Assembly (NCBI RefSeq): GCF_017254915.1
Contig: NZ_JAFKCT010000009.1
Location: 181,678 to 245,677, forward strand
Origin: Algoriphagus oliviformis
GTDB taxonomy: Bacteria; Bacteroidota; Bacteroidia; Cytophagales; Cyclobacteriaceae
Reading direction: 5' to 3'
DNA length: 64,000 nucleotides
Both the position numbers and the translations under genes were made by a program. The notes below the pieces were generated by a model, which made no database searches, was not told the DNA's origin, and worked only from the letters and a program-made list of their open reading frames with translations. How positions within the stretch are numbered: the stretch's first letter is position 1; the number at the start of each line of letters is the position of its first letter. Shown here in pieces: positions 59,829 to 64,000 of this stretch.

Positions 59829-60764
59829 ATGAAATTAGCCAGACCTTCCTTTATCCTCCCAGCCTTATTCCTGCTTTCCCTGCAAAGTACGCTGTTGGCC
59901 TCCGACTTCGTCGCTGACCCATATCTCACCAAGAACTTTACGCTTAGCAGCGCGGGCAAGCTGAACGTGGAAACCTCTGGTTCCTCCGTGGCGGTGACTG
60001 GAAGCAGTGGCAATGAGGTCGTTGTCGATATGTTTGTCAAGCTCGACGGAAGAGAGATCTCTACCGAAGATCCAGCCGTCGAAAAGGAACTCGAAAACTA
60101 CGACCTCAACATCAGCCAGAGCGGTAATACCATCTCCCTGATCGTGAAGCGGAAGATGAACAGTGGCCGAAACAATAAGCTGAACCTGTCCTTCAAGATC
60201 AAGGCGCCTAGGCAAATGTCCTCCAAATTTCAATCCAGTGGCGGTTCTATCGCCATCGACGGCTTGAATGGCAGCCAAGAGGTAGCGACCAGTGGCGGCA
60301 GCATCCAAGTGCTCAACAGCAGCGGAACGGTCAATACCCACAGCTCTGGAGGATCATTCAGGTTGGAAAATTTTGACGGGGACGTGGAAGTGCAGACCAG
60401 CGGAGGATCCATCAAAGTCAACCGGCTCACAGGGGATATCAAGGTGGGGTCCTCTGGAGGAAGCGTCAACTTGGAAGAGATCAGCGGAAGCATCGATGTG
60501 AACACCAGCGGCGGATCGATCCGCGCCCAACTTTCCCACTTGGAAAAAGAGCTGTCCATGAAGTCCAGCGGCGGAAGCATCACCGCGGTCGTACCAAAAG
60601 GCTTGGGGCTGAACCTGGATCTAAGCGGGGGACGTGTCAATTCCTCCCTGTCCAACTTTGACGGAGAGATCAAGAAGGACCGCATCATGGGCAAGATCAA
60701 CGGCGGAGGAATCCCCGTCACCATGCAGAGCTCCGGAGGAAGTATCAATCTGGAGTTTAATTGA
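59829..60764 (+). CDS. DUF4097 family beta-strand repeat protein (secreted)
   Basis: A 311-residue exported protein: signal peptide (about residues 1-24, ALFLLSLQSTLLAS), then a beta-helix-like repeat domain with SSGGSI/TSGGSI/SSGGSV motifs about every 20 residues. It belongs to the same structural class as the two head-GIN proteins but with GG instead of GSG steps. Function unknown. The sigma-54-like box and the CGGACA dyad in its spacer match those of hlyD and the first head-GIN gene, so it is probably part of the same regulon. A permease gene follows at 61130. Confidence 0.85.
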   Translation: MKLARPSFILPALFLLSLQSTLLASDFVADPYLTKNFTLSSAGKLNVETSGSSVAVTGSSGNEVVVDMFVKLDGREISTEDPAVEKELENYDLNISQSGNTISLIVKRKMNSGRNNKLNLSFKIKAPRQMSSKFQSSGGSIAIDGLNGSQEVATSGGSIQVLNSSGTVNTHSSGGSFRLENFDGDVEVQTSGGSIKVNRLTGDIKVGSSGGSVNLEEISGSIDVNTSGGSIRAQLSHLEKELSMKSSGGSITAVVPKGLGLNLDLSGGRVNSSLSNFDGEIKKDRIMGKINGGGIPVTMQSSGGSINLEFN

Positions 60765-61129
60765 GTAGCAGGTAGCTTGTATCAAGTAGCTAGACGCTAG
60801 TATCAAGAGGCAAGAGACTAGAATCAAGAGCCAAGAGTATGTACAAAGTGTCAAGTAGCTAGAATCAAGACGCTAGGCAAGAAAAGTAAGATTTACGAAA
60901 TACGAAATACGAAATACGTCCCGATAGCTGGGGACGGAAGCAGAGAGTAAACTCCTCCCTTCTTCCAACTTACCCCGCCTTCGACTCCGCTCAGGCTGAC
61001 ACTTTGACTCCGCTCAGGCTGACACTGAACTACACGACTTGACCTTTGAGGTGGTAAACGTTACAACGTTCCAACCTTACCACTTTCGAACTGTAATCTT
61101 CCAATTTTAAAATTTTTCAATTCGAAAAA
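60765..61129. repeat. composite heptad spacer C
   Basis: No gene is present. It begins with AAGTAGC, TAGACGC and TAGTATC words, passes to GAAATAC repeats (three in a row near 60896-60916), a degraded TCCCGATAGC hairpin, two tandem CTCCGCTCAGGCTGACA repeats (about 60976-61024), and then CTTACCA/CTTTCGA pyrimidine-rich words before the permease start. Confidence 0.7.
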
Positions 61130-63565
61130 ATGCTGAAAAACTACCTGAAAATCGCCTGGAGAAACCTGCTGAAAGCGCGGGGATTTTCCCTGATCAATAT
61201 CTCTGGCCTGAGTATCGGGATCGCCGCCTGCATCCTGATCACGGTCTATATCCTCCATGAGACGAGCTACGACAAGTTTGTCCCCAACTCCGAAAACATC
61301 TACCGTGTCGTCGGCCGCCTCAATCTCGGAGAGCGGGTGGACTACACGGCCCACTTTTCGGCCAACCTTGCCAGAACGGTAGATGCGGATTTTGACGAAA
61401 TCGAGCTGGCGGGCAGGATCATGGACAATGACCTCTTCTATGGTGCCGGCACCAACGAGATCCAGATCGACGATGAGGCGATGCAGCATCACGAGGAGAA
61501 GTTTACCTATGCCGATCAGGCGATCATCGATATTTTCAGCATCCCCATGGTTTACGGCGATGCCAAAACGGCCCTCGCGGAGCCAAAGACCATCGTCATA
61601 TCCGAATCGGTCTCCAAGAAATTTTTCAAAGACCAAAGCCCCATCGGCCATGTGATCTACCTCAACGGCAACCGGGAAGATCCGAGGAAAATCACCGGCG
61701 TGATGCGGGATTTTCCGACCAACTCCCACCTCGACTACGACTACTTTTTGACCCTGAAGGGAGTGGAATTTGGCAAAGGTGAGCAGGAGCGATGGATACA
61801 GAGCAACTATAAAAACTACGTGGCACTCCGACCCGGGACGGATGCGGATACCTTTGGCAAAACCATGGGATCGTCGGTGATCAGCAACTACCTGAAGCCG
61901 GCGATGGTCGCGGCCGGCTTGGCGATCGCGGAGAATCTGGAGCAAAACGCCCAGATCTACCTGCAGCCGATGACTGACATCCATCTCCATTCTGCGGCGA
62001 TGGGTAACGAGGCCGCTCTTCGCAACGACATCAAGATCGTATGGATCTTCGGCACGGTGGCGCTCTTTATCCTGCTGTTGGCCTCGATCAACTTTGTGAA
62101 CCTCTCCACCGCCAAGTCCGCCAACCGGGCCAAGGAAGTGGGCCTGAGGAAGGTGGTCGGCTCGGGCAGGACCAACCTGGTCTTCCAGTTTCTCGCCGAG
62201 TCCATGCTGCTGACCTTCATCGCCTTTGGGATAGGGGTGTTGCTGGCGCAGTTTCTCATGCCGGTCTTCCAGCAGATGACGGGCATCGCACTGGAGATGC
62301 CCTGGAGCAGCGCCTTTTTCATCCCCGCGCTCGTCCTATCGGCCTTGCTGGTTGGCGGATTGGCGGGGCTTTATCCCTCCATCTACCTTTCGGGATTTTC
62401 TCCCATCAATGTACTCAAAGGCAAACTGCGCCTAGGCAGCAAGTCCGGAGGCTTTCAGAGCAGCCTGGTCATCTTCCAGTTTACCGTGTCCATCATCCTG
62501 ATCATCGGCACGCTGGTGATCAACGAGCAGATGTCCTTTATCCTCACTTCGAAAGTGGGCTTTGAAAAAGAGCAGGTTATCCAGCTCTACGGCACCAATA
62601 TGCTGGGCGACAAAGACGAGGTCTTCAAGGCTGAGTTGGAGCGCATGCAGGGCGTGGAGGCGGTGACGATCAGTGACTTTTTGCCTCTGGCAGATACCAA
62701 GCGCAACGGCAATGGAGTGGTGAACGAGGGACAGGAGGGCGTCGGCGAGACGGTGTCCACCCAAATCTGGCAGGTGGACGAGGACTACATCGAGACGCTG
62801 GGGATCGAGCTGGTGGCGGGGAGGAACTTTGACCCGACCATCGCCTCAGACCGAGAGGCCGCCATCGTCAACGAGGAGCTGGTCCGGCAGCTGGGATTGG
62901 AAGATCCCGTGGGCAAGCGCTTCTCCCGGTTTGGGCAGCTGACCGAGATCATTGGGGTGGTGAAGGACTTCCAGTTTGACAACATGAAGCAGAAAATGAG
63001 GCCGCTTGCGCTATTTTTGGGAAAAAGCAACACCATCATCTCCCTCAAGGCCAACACGGCGGACATGCCGGGCTTACTGAAAAGCATCGAGGGCAAATGG
63101 AACCAGTTTGCGCCAAACCTTGCCTTCCGATACGCATTCATGGACGATTCCTTTGCCCAGATGTATGACAACGTGCGGAGGATCAAGATCATCTTTACCA
63201 GTTTTGCGGTGCTGGCCATCGTGGTGGCTTGTCTGGGACTCTTTGCCCTGTCGGCTTTTATGGTCGAGCAGCGCAGCAAGGAGATGAGCATCCGCAAAGT
63301 GCTGGGCGCTACCGCCGAGGGCATCTATGGCATGCTGACGCAAAAGTTCCTTTACCTCGTGTTGGCCTCGCTGGTGCTGGCCAGCCCGGTGGCCTACTTC
63401 CTGATGGAAAACTGGCTGAAGGACTACGAATACAAGATCGCCATCGGCTGGCAATCCTTTGTCTTCGCAGGCGGTGCAGCCGTAGCGCTTGCTTTGGCCA
63501 CCGTGAGCTACCATGCGCTCAGGTCTCTCCGCGTCAATCCGGCGAGCAATCTGAAGGGAGAGTGA
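61130..63565 (+). CDS. MacB-like/FtsX ABC transporter permease 5
   Basis: An 811-residue permease with the double MacB-core/FtsX layout. It starts MLKNYLKIAWRNLLKARGFS, with helix INISGLSIGIAACILITVYI, motif ETSYDKFVPNSENIYRV, first bundle LASINFVNLSTAKSANRAKEVGLRKVVG and final bundle VACLGLFALSAFMVEQRSKEMSIRKVLG. It lies 365 bp after the DUF4097 gene, separated by heptad arrays, and 18.5 kb from the other permeases; the accessory island lies between. No ATPase is nearby, so it probably uses the ATPase at 27518 or one elsewhere. Confidence 0.93.
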   Translation: MLKNYLKIAWRNLLKARGFSLINISGLSIGIAACILITVYILHETSYDKFVPNSENIYRVVGRLNLGERVDYTAHFSANLARTVDADFDEIELAGRIMDNDLFYGAGTNEIQIDDEAMQHHEEKFTYADQAIIDIFSIPMVYGDAKTALAEPKTIVISESVSKKFFKDQSPIGHVIYLNGNREDPRKITGVMRDFPTNSHLDYDYFLTLKGVEFGKGEQERWIQSNYKNYVALRPGTDADTFGKTMGSSVISNYLKPAMVAAGLAIAENLEQNAQIYLQPMTDIHLHSAAMGNEAALRNDIKIVWIFGTVALFILLLASINFVNLSTAKSANRAKEVGLRKVVGSGRTNLVFQFLAESMLLTFIAFGIGVLLAQFLMPVFQQMTGIALEMPWSSAFFIPALVLSALLVGGLAGLYPSIYLSGFSPINVLKGKLRLGSKSGGFQSSLVIFQFTVSIILIIGTLVINEQMSFILTSKVGFEKEQVIQLYGTNMLGDKDEVFKAELERMQGVEAVTISDFLPLADTKRNGNGVVNEGQEGVGETVSTQIWQVDEDYIETLGIELVAGRNFDPTIASDREAAIVNEELVRQLGLEDPVGKRFSRFGQLTEIIGVVKDFQFDNMKQKMRPLALFLGKSNTIISLKANTADMPGLLKSIEGKWNQFAPNLAFRYAFMDDSFAQMYDNVRRIKIIFTSFAVLAIVVACLGLFALSAFMVEQRSKEMSIRKVLGATAEGIYGMLTQKFLYLVLASLVLASPVAYFLMENWLKDYEYKIAIGWQSFVFAGGAAVALALATVSYHALRSLRVNPASNLKGE

Positions 63566-63874
63566 GGGAAGAAAGTATCAAGTAGTTAGTATCAAGTATC
63601 TAGACGCTAGACATTAGATTCAAGAACCAAGAACCAAGAAAAAGTATCGAGTAGCTAGTATCAAGTATCAAGAGGCTAGACATTAGAGTTTAGAATCAAG
63701 AAATAAGACGGCAGGCCCCGCCAAGGCGGGCAGGCGAAGACGGAAGGAGAGGCGCACTCCCCCTTTGTTCCCAAACCTGGTTTTGGAAAGGGAACTTTAG
63801 AAAAGGGGGCAGGGGGATTTCACAGAAGTGCCAAGTAGCTAGAAGCTAGAGTTTAGAACCTAGAACCAAGAGGG
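63566..63874. repeat. heptad spacer D up to the insertion sequence
   Basis: No gene is present. The spacer holds AAGTATC, AAGTAGT, TAGTATC and AAGAGGC words, then a GCAGGCCCCGCCAAGGCGGG inverted segment (about 63710-63735). A last AAGTAGC/TAGAAGC run follows before the IS boundary. Confidence 0.6.
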
Positions 63875-64000
63875 TGACAATGCCTAAATAAAGTTGTCAC
63901 ATTTGTTGGTTGTCCCAACAATCAGACAAGATGAAAAACGGACTTAAGATTAGGCAAAGGAGAACGTTCAGTGAAGCATTACGGAAGCAAATAGTGGGTC
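63875..64000 (+). mobile_element. left end of an IS3-type insertion sequence (partial)
   Basis: From TGACAATGCC the sequence leaves the heptad array. A short inverted pair GTGACAA / TTGTCAC brackets the first 27 bp. A frame then opens at 63931 with an IS3 orfA-like N-terminus. The boundary is placed at the TG that starts IS3-family ends; the right end is outside the window. Confidence 0.5.
63931..64000 (+). CDS. IS3-family transposase orfA-like, N-terminal fragment
   Basis: The visible 23 residues start MKNGLKIRQRRTFSEALRKQ. The basic stretch followed by RRTFSEALRKQIV resembles the helix-turn-helix opening (RRxxSxExKxxxV) of IS3-type OrfA. Too little is in the window for certainty; the frame is open at the right edge. 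Confidence 0.5.
   Translation, partial: MKNGLKIRQRRTFSEALRKQIVG

Noticed and set aside
59480..60040. 186-residue minus-strand frame over the DUF4097 promoter
   Set aside because: It covers the palindromes and regulatory sites and runs antisense into the DUF4097 signal peptide; no motif is visible.
1..64000. tRNA, rRNA or other classical RNA genes and riboswitches
   Set aside because: I looked for tRNA T-arm and CCA-type patterns and for known riboswitch cores in spacers and found none. GTTCGAACC-like strings belong to palindromes such as 59773-59801.

Overview
The window looks like a chromosomal segment of a Bacteroidota bacterium, most likely a Cytophagales / Cyclobacteriaceae-type (Algoriphagus-like) organism. 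The grounds are the gene families (DUF2723 membrane proteins, head-GIN and DUF4097 surface proteins, paralogous MacB/FtsX permeases of about 800 residues, DUF6266, DUF6691 and DUF6941 proteins, MsrA-MsrB lipoprotein), TAnnTTTG-type promoter boxes, the lack of strong Shine-Dalgarno sequences, and intergenic palindromes common in this phylum. This placement is inference from content; no 16S or marker gene is present.

Layout. 1-5 kb: a partial GWxTD-domain protein, a methyltransferase and a DUF2723 protein. 5.1-8.5 kb: a sulfur gene cluster (thioredoxin, metallo-beta-lactamase/double-rhodanese protein, two YeeE/YedE half-transporters). 9.2-14.9 kb: a secreted protein, a 26-residue membrane peptide, an MFS transporter overlapping an acyl-ACP thioesterase, and a TsdA-like thiosulfate dehydrogenase overlapping an OprD-like porin, which extends the thiosulfate theme. 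15.2-22.3 kb: a fatty-acid desaturase with no ATG at its expected start, an RNA helicase / basic protein / cold-shock operon, a 2-hydroxyacid dehydrogenase, a Dabb lipoprotein and MsrAB. 22.5-43.6 kb: an enhancer-binding response regulator and histidine kinase, diverging from a HlyD adaptor, ABC ATPase and four MacB-like permeases, with two head-GIN proteins. 43.8-47.5 kb: bestrophin and cytochrome bd (cydAB). 47.6-59.4 kb: a more AT-rich accessory island with a type I restriction system, small unknown genes and an XRE / ImmA-IrrE / PIN module. 59.8-63.6 kb: a DUF4097 protein and a fifth permease, apparently part of the transporter locus. The right edge enters an IS3-type element.

Three observations stand out. 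(1) The HlyD, first head-GIN and DUF4097 genes share one upstream architecture: a CGGxC(A/G)AAA site 76-78 bp upstream of a TGGCAC -24-like box. This suggests one regulon controlled by the local response regulator. (2) Two 23S-IVP/bAvd-like four-helix-bundle genes lie between genes of the ABC operon. Each is framed by complementary arrays of 7-bp words, resembling intervening sequences placed in an mRNA operon. (3) Arrays with strict 7-bp (or 21-bp) periodicity fill many intergenic spacers. A separate dispersed element at 8.7 and 34.1 kb shows a compensatory base-pair change between its two copies, supporting a folded RNA or DNA structure.

All family assignments come from reading motifs; no database search was run.
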